A stretch of 43,971 bases of DNA from DASRZM01 sp035686365 (GTDB taxonomy: Bacteria; Pseudomonadota; Gammaproteobacteria; Xanthomonadales; Xanthomonadaceae): NCBI GenBank assembly GCA_035686365.1, contig DASRZM010000103.1, positions 1 through 43,971 of the forward strand. The letters run 5' to 3'. Both the position numbers and the translations under genes were made by a program. The stretch's first letter is position 1. Each line of letters begins with the position of its first letter. The notes below the pieces were generated by a model that was given only the letters and a program-made list of their open reading frames with translations, ran no database searches and had not been told where the DNA came from. Of this stretch, positions 23,951 through 31,749 are shown in pieces.

Positions 23951-24124
23951 TCAGCTGATCAGTTTGATTCCGAGCAGGGCCAGCACCAGAAACAGCACGA
24001 AGATGCCGATGGCGATGAAGAAGATGATCTTGGCGATGGCCATCGACGCACCGGCGATGCCGGTGAAGCCGAGCAGGCCGGCGATGATCGCCACCACCAG
24101 GAAAAACAGTGCCGCCTTGATCAT
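23951..24124 (-). CDS. DUF1328 (YtjA-like) small membrane protein
   Basis: Predicted 57 residues with two hydrophobic helices (ALFFLVVAIIAGLLGF and IIFFIAIGIFVLFLVLALLG) joined by TGIAGASMAIAK, the exact DUF1328 pattern and length. Members sit in the inner membrane and often accompany stress or osmotic-response genes; their role is unknown. GGAGG lies 8 nt before the ATG. Short spacing to the DUF924 gene (10 bp) suggests co-transcription. Confidence 0.93.
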   Translation of the reverse strand: MIKAALFFLVVAIIAGLLGFTGIAGASMAIAKIIFFIAIGIFVLFLVLALLGIKLIS

Positions 24125-24195
24125 GGCGAAGTCCTCCGTGGACCCAAAGGGCGCCGGCACTGTGCCGGGCGCCGCGTGATCGCATCGTCGCGGCC

Positions 24196-24726
24196 TCAGC
24201 GCAGGTGCTCGCGCAGCGCCTGCCAGTGCGCCAGCTTCTGGGCCCGCGTACGCGCGGCGTGCGCCGGGCTGGTGGACGGCAGCGTCAGCCACTGCAGGCG
24301 CTCGCGATCGGCCTGCGGCAGCACGGGCATCACATGGCGGCGGAACAGGCGCGCGGCCGCACCGCCATTGAAGGCTATGGCCCGCAATGCCGGCAGATCG
24401 GCGATCCGTTCGGGCAGGGCGTTGGCGACTTCGCTGCCGGCCCGGATCCGCGCATCCAGGCTGCCCTGCCGGCGGCAGTGGCGCAGCACGTCCCAGAGCC
24501 CGACCCCGCTGCGCTGCAGGGCGGCGACCCGGCGGCGGTACGGCAGCCCCGGATCGAAACCGCACACGGCGCCCAGGATCGGCCAGAACGCGTTGTGCGG
24601 GTGCGCGTAGTAGCGCTGCTCGGCCAGCGAGCGCGCCCCGGGCATCGAGCCGAGCACGAGGACGCGGCAATGGCGGTCCACGGCCGGCGCGAAGCTGGTC
24701 AGGCGCGCGTCAAGGACGCCGTTCAA
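24196..24726 (-). CDS. DNA-deoxyinosine/uracil glycosylase, UDG family 6 (HDG) type
   Basis: Predicted 176 residues. The UDG-superfamily active-site motif is GSMPG (26-30), followed by YYAHPHNAFWPIL (39-51) and, near the C-terminus, LPSTSPAH (149-156), all as in family 6 deoxyinosine glycosylases. FNGG near residue 118 matches the middle strand. It would remove hypoxanthine, and perhaps uracil, from DNA in base-excision repair. The start appears to be TTG: TTGA overlaps the stop of the H1-like gene (bases 24723-24726), giving translational coupling. A GTG near residue 16 is the alternative, but it would remove part of the first strand. Confidence 0.87.
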   Translation of the reverse strand: MNGVLDARLTSFAPAVDRHCRVLVLGSMPGARSLAEQRYYAHPHNAFWPILGAVCGFDPGLPYRRRVAALQRSGVGLWDVLRHCRRQGSLDARIRAGSEVANALPERIADLPALRAIAFNGGAAARLFRRHVMPVLPQADRERLQWLTLPSTSPAHAARTRAQKLAHWQALREHLR

Positions 24727-25505
24727 CGCGGGCCGCGTTTGCCGTGCTCGTGGCGGGTGATGGCCTCGCGCAGCGTATCGGGCGGTGTCGATCCGGGAGC
24801 GCGTGGACCCGGGACATCCGTGCCCGGCTCCATGAAGCCCGGGGGGCCGTGGCCATGGGGATCCTGTGCCGGGTAGCCCGGCGGCTTGCGCGTGGCACGG
24901 CGTTTGGCCTCGAGCAACCTGCGGGTGTTGGCCAGCGCCTGCTCGGGCGTGATGACGGCCGGCGCAGCCGCTGGCTTGCCGGCGGGCCGCTTCGGTGCAG
25001 CCTGCTTTGGTGGAGCCTGCTTCGGGGGAGCCTGCTTCGGTGCGACCTGCTTCGGTGGAGCCTGCTTCGGTGCAGCCTGCTTCGGTGCGACCTGCTTCGG
25101 TGCAGCCTGCTTCGGTGCAGCCTGCTTCGGTGCAGCCTGCTTCGGTGCGGCCTGCTTCGGTGCGGCCTGCTTCCGCGCGGTCTTCTTCGCCGCGACCTTC
25201 TTCACTGCGATCTTCCGCCGTGCTGCCTTCGTCGCTGCGTCTTTCTTCGGCGCTGCCTTCTTCGGCGCTGCCTTCTTCGGCGCGGCCTTCTTCGGCGCGG
25301 CCTTCTTCGGTGCAGCCTTCCTTGCCGCAACCTTCCTCGACGCAGTCTTCTTCGCCGCAGTCTTTTTCGGTGTGGTCTTCCTAGTTGCGGCCTTCTTCGC
25401 CACGACCTTCTTCGACGCGGGCTTCCGCGCCGCTGCCTTCCTCGCCGGAGCCTTCCCTGCCGCGCTCCTGGTCGTCGCGGATCTCCTCTTCGCTACCTTC
25501 GCCAT
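24723..25505 (-). CDS. Histone H1-like Lys/Ala/Pro-rich DNA-binding protein
   Basis: Predicted 260 residues. Residues 1-75 are Lys/Arg/Ala-rich with H1-tail-like KKAA and RKAA steps. A run of AAPKK pentapeptides follows, then a basic spacer (AARRKIAVKKVAAKK), then about a dozen AAPKQ, VAPKQ or APPKQ pentapeptides. From about 175 a non-repetitive tail begins, with a short helix (TPEQALANTRRLLEAKRRA) and a Gly/Pro-rich end. This resembles bacterial H1-like nucleoid proteins such as AlgP/AlgR3 of Pseudomonas, which bind DNA without strict sequence preference. Function here is inferred from composition. GGAGG 7 nt before the ATG fixes the start; the frame remains open far upstream as a by-product of composition. 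It overlaps the glycosylase start by 4 bp. Confidence 0.82.
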   Translation of the reverse strand: MAKVAKRRSATTRSAAGKAPARKAAARKPASKKVVAKKAATRKTTPKKTAAKKTASRKVAARKAAPKKAAPKKAAPKKAAPKKAAPKKDAATKAARRKIAVKKVAAKKTARKQAAPKQAAPKQAAPKQAAPKQAAPKQVAPKQAAPKQAPPKQVAPKQAPPKQAPPKQAAPKRPAGKPAAAPAVITPEQALANTRRLLEAKRRATRKPPGYPAQDPHGHGPPGFMEPGTDVPGPRAPGSTPPDTLREAITRHEHGKRGPR

Positions 25506-25561
25506 TGCCGATCCTCCACTGCTGCCATGCCCGGTGTCATGCGAATCCGTCTCCATGCAGC

Positions 25562-26275
25562 TCAGGGTTGCGCGTCGGCGAAGCGCGCCAGTGCGAATCC
25601 CGCGATCTCGTAGTCCAGCGTGCGCGAGCCGTCGCCTGTTGGCAACTCGATGCGCAGGCTGTCCGCGGCGGCCAGCCGGTCGATGAAGTCCTGGTCCTGC
25701 TCTATGAATACCGCCGGCGGGTCCTGGGGCGCCGACACGGTGGCCTGCCACGGCTCCGCGGCGCCCTCCTCGAAGCGGACCTGGATCTCGCAGCCCTCGT
25801 CGCAGGCGGGCAGGCGCTGCCCGGTCAGCAGGTAGACGCTCTGGCCCCATTCCGGGTGCTGGCGCAGGACCATCCGCACGTCGCCGACGCGCGACTCGAT
25901 CTGCGCGGTGCGCACGACGCCATCGCCCTCGGCCACGGCGTGGTAGGTCCACAGGGCCGACAGCCGCTCGCCCTCGTCGGCGACCCGCGCCTTCGCGCGG
26001 GTGTCCTCGATCGATCCGCGCACCGACTGCGCCGCGGCGGTGTCCGGATAGTTGGCCAGCAGGTCGGCCCCGATCTTGGCGGCAACCTCGTACCGCCCGG
26101 AACCGCGCAACTCCTCGTACAGGGCCAGCTGCTCGTCGGCCTGCCGCTGCTCGGCGGCGGCCTGCGCGGCCTGCTGCGCCGTGTCCGGCGCCGACTCGCG
26201 CTCCTGGCATCCGCCCATCAGCACGACGGCCGCCAGCACCGCCGGCGCCATCGCCTTCGATCTCCCGATTCTCAT
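25562..26275 (-). CDS. Predicted lipoprotein of unknown function
   Basis: Predicted 237 residues. A lipoprotein signal with an LMGGC lipobox places Cys near residue 23. A helical segment rich in Gln, Ala and Glu follows (QQAAQAAAEQRQADEQLALYEEL), with a TPR-like helix pair, RGSGRYEVAAKIGADLLANYPDT. From about residue 95 a beta-rich domain begins (MRMVL-like VRMVLRQHPEWGQSVYLLT, then CDEGCEIQVRFEEG). It ends RTLDYEIAGFALARF, recalling periplasmic IalB-like beta domains, but I make no firm assignment. GGAGG is 5 nt before the ATG. It lies 56 bp upstream of the H1-like gene on the same strand. Confidence 0.75.
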   Translation of the reverse strand: MRIGRSKAMAPAVLAAVVLMGGCQERESAPDTAQQAAQAAAEQRQADEQLALYEELRGSGRYEVAAKIGADLLANYPDTAAAQSVRGSIEDTRAKARVADEGERLSALWTYHAVAEGDGVVRTAQIESRVGDVRMVLRQHPEWGQSVYLLTGQRLPACDEGCEIQVRFEEGAAEPWQATVSAPQDPPAVFIEQDQDFIDRLAAADSLRIELPTGDGSRTLDYEIAGFALARFADAQP

Positions 26276-26329
26276 GCCTGCCTCCAGAGCCACTGCCAGA
26301 CGCCCGCATCCACGGCGCGTGCCCGGAAG

Positions 26330-26725
26330 CTACTGCCGGTCGAGTGCGTGCTTTGTGAGCGCCGAGAGCGACACCACCGACAGCGCCGACTCGTCCGTGG
26401 CCGCCAGCACCACCGGAGGCGCCACGCCGGCGTCCAGCGCCTCCTTCCAGCGCAGTGCGCACAGGCACCAGCGGTCGCCTGGCGCAAGGCCCGGAAAACC
26501 CAGTTCCGGGCGCGGGGTCGCTAGATCATTGCCACGCGCCGCAGAAAAACGCAGGAACGGCGCGGTCATCTCGGCGCAGACCACGTGCGCTCCGGCATCT
26601 TCCGGGGCGGTCCGGCAGCAGCCGTCGCGATAGAACCCGGTCAGCGGGTCGCTGCCGCACTCGGCGAGCGCCCCGCCGAGCACGTTGCGGGGCCCGCGCC
26701 CTGCGCGGTCGGTGCCGTCGGCCAT
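26330..26725 (-). CDS. DUF2237 family protein
   Basis: Predicted 131 residues, almost entirely one DUF2237 domain: NVLGGALAECGSDPLTGF, then YRDGCCRT-PEDAGAHVVCAEMT, FSAARGNDLATPRPE and the signature GDRWCLCALRWKEALDAG, ending LSALTKHAL. Conserved cysteines (pair CC and the C-L-C) could bind metal, but the family has no assigned function. It is cytoplasmic, with no signal. It heads the minus-strand run 26.7-23.3 kb; its upstream side is the repeat region at 26.74 kb. Confidence 0.92.
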   Translation of the reverse strand: MADGTDRAGRGPRNVLGGALAECGSDPLTGFYRDGCCRTAPEDAGAHVVCAEMTAPFLRFSAARGNDLATPRPELGFPGLAPGDRWCLCALRWKEALDAGVAPPVVLAATDESALSVVSLSALTKHALDRQ

Positions 26726-26745
26726 GGCCCGAGACTAACACCCTG

Positions 26746-26945
26746 TTGAAAAACGATCGTCCTGATCGTTTTTCAAGTCGCGAGTCCGGCACATGTCCGG
26801 ACTCGCTCACGGCGAATCAAGTGCTTGAGCGCTTGCTTCGCCGCGCCGCCATCCATGGCGGCGGCTGGAACAATGAAGCGACGTGCTCGCGGATCCGGCA
26901 CGCAAGTGCCCGAATCGGATCGAGTCCTGCGCAGCCGGATCCGGA
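26746..26945 (+). repeat. Multi-hairpin dispersed repeat, copy B, plus 13-bp dyad
   Basis: The 308-bp gap 26726-27033 begins with a perfect 13-bp dyad, TTGAAAAACGATC (26746-26758) and its complement (26764-26776). Next come GCGAGTCCGG/CCGGACTCGC, a GCCGCCATCCATGGCGGCGG palindrome and a block (26883-26945) closely related to 35478-35539 of copy C. The remainder holds the S46 peptidase promoter. Confidence 0.65.
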
Positions 26946-26973
26946 GAGGTACAGGATGGATTCATTCCGATCT

Positions 26974-27003
26974 TTCACAAGCTGTGCGCCGCTCGTCTAT
27001 CAT
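26974..27003 (+). promoter_or_regulatory. Sigma70-type promoter of the S46 peptidase gene
   Basis: TTCACA (26974-26979) and TATCAT (26998-27003), each five of six to consensus, are 18 bp apart. The predicted start near 27010 leaves a 24-nt leader containing GAGGAG before the ATG at 27034. The promoter abuts the end of repeat copy B. Confidence 0.55.
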
Positions 27004-27033
27004 TTTGCCCTTTCCGGAACGAGGAGCCGTCCG

Positions 27034-29088
27034 ATGCGCACCTTCCCGCTCGCGCTGCTGCTGCTGGCACCTGCGGCGTTCGCCGCCGAAGGCATGTGGA
27101 CGCTCGACAACCTGCCCGCCGAGGCCATGGAGGCCAAGCACGGCTTCACCCCGGACGCGGCCTGGGTCGAGAAGGTCATGAGGTCCTCGGTGCGCCTGGC
27201 CGGCGGCTGCTCGGGCTCGTTCGTGTCGGCCGACGCTCTGGTGCTGACCAACCACCACTGCGTGGTTGGATGCGTGTCGGATCTGTCGAGCAAGGAGAAT
27301 GATTACGTCGAGAGCGGGTTCCTGGCGCGCGAGCACAGCCAGGAGAAGGTGTGCCCGGGTTTCGAGCTCAACCGGCTGGAGCGGATCACCGACGTGACCG
27401 CGCGCGTGCGCGCGGCCACCGAGGGGCTCACCGGCAAGGCCTACAGCGATGCCAAGAAGGCCGTGCAGTCCGAACTCGAGGCCGGGTGCGTGGGCGAGGA
27501 CGCCGCCAACGTGCGCTGCGACATGGTCGAGCTGTACCAGGGCGGGCTGCAGCACCTGTACCGCTACACGCGCTTCCAGGACGTGCGCCTGGTGTTCGCG
27601 CCCGAGCACCGCATCGCCTTTTTCGGCGGCGATCCGGACAACTTCAACTTCCCGCGCTACAACCTCGACATGGGCCTGCTGCGCGCCTGGGTCGACGGCA
27701 AGCCGGCGCGCATCGAGCACTATTTCCCGTTCGACGCCGAGGGCGCGCAGGACGGGGAGCTGGTGATGGTGACCGGGCACCCGGGCAGCACGCAGCGACT
27801 GCTGACCGTGGCGCAGCTGGAACTGCAGCGCGACCTGGCCCTGCCCACCCGGCTGTTGTACCTGGCCGAGCTGCGCGGCCTGCTCGGCCGCTACAGCGCC
27901 GAGGACCCGGAACAGGCGCGCATCGCCCAGACCGACCTGCAGGTCGTGGAGAATTCCTTCAAGGCCCTGCTGGGACGCCTGCAGGCGTTGCAGGACCCGC
28001 AGGTGTTCGCGCTCAAGCGCGAGCAGCAGGCGGCGCTGGAAGCCTACGTCGCCGGCGACCCGGAGCGGGCCGCCAGGTACGGCAGGGCCTGGGACGAGAT
28101 CGCGCAGGCGCAGCGCACGATGCGCAACATCCACGCCCGCTACAGCCTGCTGGAGGCCGGTCGCGGCTTCCAGTCGGACCTGTTCGGACACGCGCGGCGG
28201 CTGCTGCGCGCAGCCGCGGAACGCGACAAGCCCAATGCCCGGCGCCTGCGCGAATATGGCGAGGCCGCCCTGCCTCGCATGCGCCAGCAGGTGCTGTCGG
28301 AGGCGCCGATCTATCCGGAGTACGAGAAGGTGCTGCTGGCCTGGTCGCTGGGCAAGCTGCGCGAGCACCTGGGCACCGACGATGCGTTCGTACGGCAGGT
28401 CCTGGGCAGGCAGTCGCCCGAGGCGGTCGCCGCGCGCCTGGTCGATGGCTCGCGGCTGGCCGATCGCGAGGTTCGCACGGCGCTGTGGGAAGGCGGCAGC
28501 AAGGCGATCGCGGCCAGCCAGGATCCGATGATCGTCTTCGCCCGGGCAGTCGATCCGGAAGCGCGTGCGGTGCGCAAGCGCTACGAGGACGAAGTCGAGG
28601 CGATCGAGTCCAAGAACGCCGAGCTGCTGGCGCAGGCACGCTTCGAGCAGCTGGGCACCAGCGTGTACCCGGACGCGACCTTCTCGCTGCGGCTGTCGCT
28701 GGGCGAGATCCGCGGCTGGACCGAGGGCGAGCGCGAGATCGCGCCGTTCACCGAGCTTTCCGGTCTGTACGAGCGCGCCACCGGCGCCGACCCCTACGCG
28801 CTGCCCGGGAGCTGGATCGGGTCCAAGGACCAGCTGGACCTGAGCACACGGATCAACCAGGTCTCGACCAACGACATCATCGGCGGCAACTCCGGCAGCC
28901 CGCTGATCGACCGTGACGCACGCATCGTCGGCCTGATCTTCGACGGCAACATCCACTCGCTGGGCGGCGCCTACTGGTACGACGAGCGCCTGAACCGGGC
29001 GGTATCGGTGCACCCGGCGGCGATGCTCGAGGCGCTGCGCAAGATCTACGGCGCCGGCGACCTGGCCGAGGAGATGACCGGCCGGTGA
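27034..29088 (+). CDS. S46-family dipeptidyl-peptidase (DPP7-type)
   Basis: Predicted 684 residues with a signal peptide to about residue 18. The S46 catalytic His is in LTNHHCVVG (His75), and the nucleophile in GGNSGSP (Ser620); the Asp lies in the FFGGDPDNFNFPRYNLD block. Trypsin-like halves are split by a long helical domain (about 270-545), as in DPP7/DPP11. The S1-pocket position in GLIFDGN is Gly (about 638), the state seen in DPP7, which prefers hydrophobic P1 residues; DPP11 has Arg there. So a DPP7-like specificity is inferred. It acts in the periplasm or at the outer surface on oligopeptides. Start fixed by GAGGAG and the signal peptide; the open frame extends upstream through the repeat. 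Confidence 0.95.
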   Translation: MRTFPLALLLLAPAAFAAEGMWTLDNLPAEAMEAKHGFTPDAAWVEKVMRSSVRLAGGCSGSFVSADALVLTNHHCVVGCVSDLSSKENDYVESGFLAREHSQEKVCPGFELNRLERITDVTARVRAATEGLTGKAYSDAKKAVQSELEAGCVGEDAANVRCDMVELYQGGLQHLYRYTRFQDVRLVFAPEHRIAFFGGDPDNFNFPRYNLDMGLLRAWVDGKPARIEHYFPFDAEGAQDGELVMVTGHPGSTQRLLTVAQLELQRDLALPTRLLYLAELRGLLGRYSAEDPEQARIAQTDLQVVENSFKALLGRLQALQDPQVFALKREQQAALEAYVAGDPERAARYGRAWDEIAQAQRTMRNIHARYSLLEAGRGFQSDLFGHARRLLRAAAERDKPNARRLREYGEAALPRMRQQVLSEAPIYPEYEKVLLAWSLGKLREHLGTDDAFVRQVLGRQSPEAVAARLVDGSRLADREVRTALWEGGSKAIAASQDPMIVFARAVDPEARAVRKRYEDEVEAIESKNAELLAQARFEQLGTSVYPDATFSLRLSLGEIRGWTEGEREIAPFTELSGLYERATGADPYALPGSWIGSKDQLDLSTRINQVSTNDIIGGNSGSPLIDRDARIVGLIFDGNIHSLGGAYWYDERLNRAVSVHPAAMLEALRKIYGAGDLAEEMTGR

Positions 29089-29456
29089 CCCCACGCGAAC
29101 GGGCCCGGGTGCGGACCGCTCTGTAGGCCATTCCGCTTCAGGGAAGCTGCGTGGGAAAGTCCGATCGCCGCGATCGGTGTGCCACGGCGTTCGCCCCGGT
29201 GGTCGCGACACGCACTCGCAGCCTGTCCTGGCCGCTTGGAGTGGGGATCGATGGCCGCGGAGACCGCTCGCAGCCGGCCGGTCCGCGTCCTTGGCGCTGC
29301 CGTTTTGCGGGAGTCGCTTCACCCCTGGGACGTCCAGGAATCGCATCCTGGCGGTTTTCGCCATTATGATGGCGTATCCGCCACTGTCGGGCACACTCAG
29401 GCGGCGCCAAGCTGGCAGCACACGGACTGCTTCGTCCGCATGCCCAGGAGAGTGTG
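29089..29456 (+). other. Non-coding gap with degenerate REP and a weak -10 box
   Basis: No convincing gene is seen in these 368 bp. Around 29122-29177 TGTAGG, GCGTGGGAA and CGATCGCCGCGATCGG occur in the order of the REP copies at 22.7 and 23.0 kb, but diverged. TATGAT at 29365-29370 could be a -10 box for the next gene, with no good -35 box. Short open frames here have repeat-like composition. Confidence 0.4.
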
Positions 29457-29888
29457 ATGCGTCGCCACCAAGCCACCCACATTGCAGCAATCGCCCTACT
29501 GGCGGCCGCCGTTTCCGCACCCGCAGGGGCCAACGTCGCGCAACCCGAGCCGGTCTACGAGCCCGGCAGCCACTACACCGCCACCTTGCACCTGCGCAGT
29601 GGCCAGTGGCAGCTGCAGCCGCTGGACGGCCAGGACCTGACCGTGTCGGTGCCCGAGGAATGCGCCCCCAGCGCCGGGATCCCGGCAGGGGTCTGGCTGC
29701 TGGTGCAACGCGGCGATGGCGAGCTGGCGCTGCGGGCACCGTCCACGACCGCCCTGCCCGCCGGCCACGCCGGCGAGGTCGCGCTGCGCGACTGCGCCAG
29801 CGCACCCGACGGCACCTCACTGCGCGCGCCGGCGCAGCTGATCGAATGGCTGGCCGCCACCACCGGCGCGGTCTACGTCGATGACTGA
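29457..29888 (+). CDS. Secreted/periplasmic protein of unknown function
   Basis: Predicted 143 residues. A signal peptide (THIAAIALLAAAVSAPAGA) ends near residue 26. The mature part is short, beta-rich and has two cysteines (VPEECAPS and LRDCASAP), probably a disulfide. It includes VYEPGSHYTATLHL and GQWQLQPLDGQDLTVSVP, and ends LIEWLAATTGAVYVDD. I recognise no family. Its last eight bases overlap the start of the GlxA-type regulator (ATGACTGA), so the two are translationally coupled and likely act together. AGGAG sits 6 nt before the ATG at 29457; a GTG directly before it is less well spaced. Confidence 0.7.
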   Translation: MRRHQATHIAAIALLAAAVSAPAGANVAQPEPVYEPGSHYTATLHLRSGQWQLQPLDGQDLTVSVPEECAPSAGIPAGVWLLVQRGDGELALRAPSTTALPAGHAGEVALRDCASAPDGTSLRAPAQLIEWLAATTGAVYVDD

Positions 29889-30900
29889 GCCGGCAACGGA
29901 CGGGCGCGGCGGCTTCGAGCTGGGCATCCTGGCGCTGGACGGCGCCATGCTGACCAGCATCGGCGGCCCGCTCGATGCGCTGCGGGTGGCGCAGCGGCTC
30001 GGCGAGCTGCGCGACCCGGCGCACCCGCCGCGGCTGTCGGGCCGCTTGATCGGCGTACCCGGTTGCACTCGAGTGCGCACCGCGGTCGGCGTCAGCGTCG
30101 GCGAGGTCGGCGGCCCCGACCCGCTGCCCGACGTGCTGCTGGTGCCCGGCCTGATGCACCAGGACGCCGGCGACCTGCTGCGCCGGCTGCACGACTACGA
30201 GGCCGAGATTGCGCTGCTGCGCGCGCTGCACCTGAAGGGCGTGCGCATCGTCGCGGCCTGCAGCGGCACCGTGCTGCTGGCGGCCAGCGGCCTGCTCGAC
30301 GGCCGCGAGGCCACTACCAGCTGGTGGCTGGCCGACGCCTTCCGGCGCGCGTTTCCGGCGGTGCGGCTGCAGGCCGACCGCATGCTGGTGGAGCACCACG
30401 ACCTCGTCACCGCCGGCGCCGCCAATGCGGTCATGCTGCTGAGCATGCGGGTGCTGGCGCAGGCCACCGACGAGCACCTGGCGCAGCACACCGCGCGCAT
30501 GCTGATGGTCGACACCGGCCGCCAGAGCCAGGCGCCGTACGTGGTGCAGGCGCTGGTGGAGCGCCCACGCGATTCGCTGACCGAACGGGTCGAGCGCTTC
30601 CTGCAGCACGAGCTGCACGGGGACCTGAGCGTGGCCCGCGTCGCCGAGCACTGCGGCACGTCCGAGCGCAGCCTGCTGCGGCACTTCCGCGCCACCTTCG
30701 GGGTCAGCCCGCTGCAGCACATCCAGCGCCTGCGCGTGGAGCGGGCCAAGGCACTGCTGGAGACCACGCATCTGTCGCTGGACGAGATCGTGGGACGCTG
30801 CGGCTACGCCGACCCGGCCAGCTTCCGCAAGCTGTTCAAGCGCGCAACGGCCCTGACGCCCACCGATTACCGGAGCCGCTTCCGCCTGCGCGTGCACTGA
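29881..30900 (+). CDS. GlxA-type transcriptional regulator (DJ-1/PfpI plus AraC HTH)
   Basis: Predicted 339 residues. Residues 10-200 are a DJ-1/PfpI amidotransferase-like domain; the nucleophile-elbow cysteine is in VAACSGTVLLA (Cys127), followed by TSWWLADAFRR, typical of GlxA-family regulators that sense small ligands. The C-terminal 100 residues are a double AraC helix-turn-helix: LSVARVAEHCGTSERSLLRHF and LDEIVGRCGYADPASFRKLF with the family's P-x-x-YR (TPTDYRSRF). It is cytoplasmic. The start ATG overlaps the stop of the secreted protein by 8 bp. The target is unknown; an autoregulated pair with the upstream secreted protein is a reasonable inference. Confidence 0.92.
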   Translation: MTEPATDGRGGFELGILALDGAMLTSIGGPLDALRVAQRLGELRDPAHPPRLSGRLIGVPGCTRVRTAVGVSVGEVGGPDPLPDVLLVPGLMHQDAGDLLRRLHDYEAEIALLRALHLKGVRIVAACSGTVLLAASGLLDGREATTSWWLADAFRRAFPAVRLQADRMLVEHHDLVTAGAANAVMLLSMRVLAQATDEHLAQHTARMLMVDTGRQSQAPYVVQALVERPRDSLTERVERFLQHELHGDLSVARVAEHCGTSERSLLRHFRATFGVSPLQHIQRLRVERAKALLETTHLSLDEIVGRCGYADPASFRKLFKRATALTPTDYRSRFRLRVH

Positions 30901-30982
30901 GGCGCGTGCGTCGAACCGCTAGGTCACCACTGGACCCGTCCGGACCCTGGCTCGAAAAACCTTGGAACGAGTTCAGAGCCCG

Positions 30983-31657
30983 TCAGCCGCCATCGCGGTG
31001 CCGCAGGGTGCCGAACACCGCATCGCAGATCGGCCAGGTGATGTTGAAGTTGGCGCGTGTCATCCATGCCGGATCGTGGTGATCGCGATGCAGGCGCCGC
31101 AGCCGTCCCAGCCAGCGCCGCCGTGTCGGCCAGGAACCCGCCGGCGCATGGTGCGACAGGTGCAGCAGCTCGTAGCTGAGGAAGTAGCCCAGTCCGGTGG
31201 CCAGGAACAGCCAGGCCACGTTGGTCGAGAGCAGCCACGCCAGCAGCAGCCACAGCGGGATGCCGAACACGCCGAAGAAGAACACCACCAGCAGCGGCGG
31301 GAACAGCACCGCGCGCAGGTCGCGCGCGGACTCCAGTGCCATCGCTTCGGCATGGAAGAAGCGGTGGTGCTGGCCGGCGTGGCGGCGGTAGACCAGCCCC
31401 AGTCCGCGTACCGGCCGGTGCATCGGCCAGCGGTGACCGACGTACTCGGCCAGGTTGGCATACAGGAAGGCCAGCGGCACGGCCAGCCACTCCCAGGCCC
31501 GCACCGGTTCGAGCTGCGCCAGGCACAGCGCCAGCGCCAGTGAACCGCCGCCGAAGGTCACCGCGGCGTGCACGCCGCCGCGGTAGCCGCGCGGGATCTC
31601 GTGCGCGCGGTACCCGGAACGAAACTGCGCCACCGCCTCGGGCAGATCCACGGCCAT
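30983..31657 (-). CDS. Sterol desaturase / fatty acid hydroxylase family protein
   Basis: Predicted 224 residues, inner-membrane, with about four hydrophobic helices (one pair near 32-72, another near 117-160). The di-iron histidine boxes are present: HRWPMH near residue 75, RRHAGQHHRFFH, HLSHH and HRDHHDP near the C-terminus. These match the fatty-acid hydroxylase superfamily, which uses O2 to hydroxylate or desaturate lipids and carotenoids. Substrate cannot be read from sequence; the region 30.9-31.7 kb has no lipid genes beside it. The C-terminal block WMTRANFNITWPICDAVFGT is typical of the short bacterial members. ATG at 31657 starts just before the first conserved segment. Confidence 0.88.
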   Translation of the reverse strand: MAVDLPEAVAQFRSGYRAHEIPRGYRGGVHAAVTFGGGSLALALCLAQLEPVRAWEWLAVPLAFLYANLAEYVGHRWPMHRPVRGLGLVYRRHAGQHHRFFHAEAMALESARDLRAVLFPPLLVVFFFGVFGIPLWLLLAWLLSTNVAWLFLATGLGYFLSYELLHLSHHAPAGSWPTRRRWLGRLRRLHRDHHDPAWMTRANFNITWPICDAVFGTLRHRDGG

Positions 31658-31749
31658 GCCGCAAGACTAGCAGCCTGCTACGCCCGGCCCAGCCCGTGCG
31701 CAATCGCGCCGGGGTGCAGGCGGGCCGATCCCGGGCTAGGGTGTCGGTC

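Noticed and set aside
24886..25686. Plus-strand frame with FGAACFGAACFG-type repeats
   Set aside because: It is the antisense of the H1-like pentapeptide array; composition follows the repeat, with no plausible start.
29179..29457. Plus-strand open frame in the gap before the secreted protein
   Set aside because: Repeat-like GC-rich composition, no domain, and its start is not preceded by a ribosome site.
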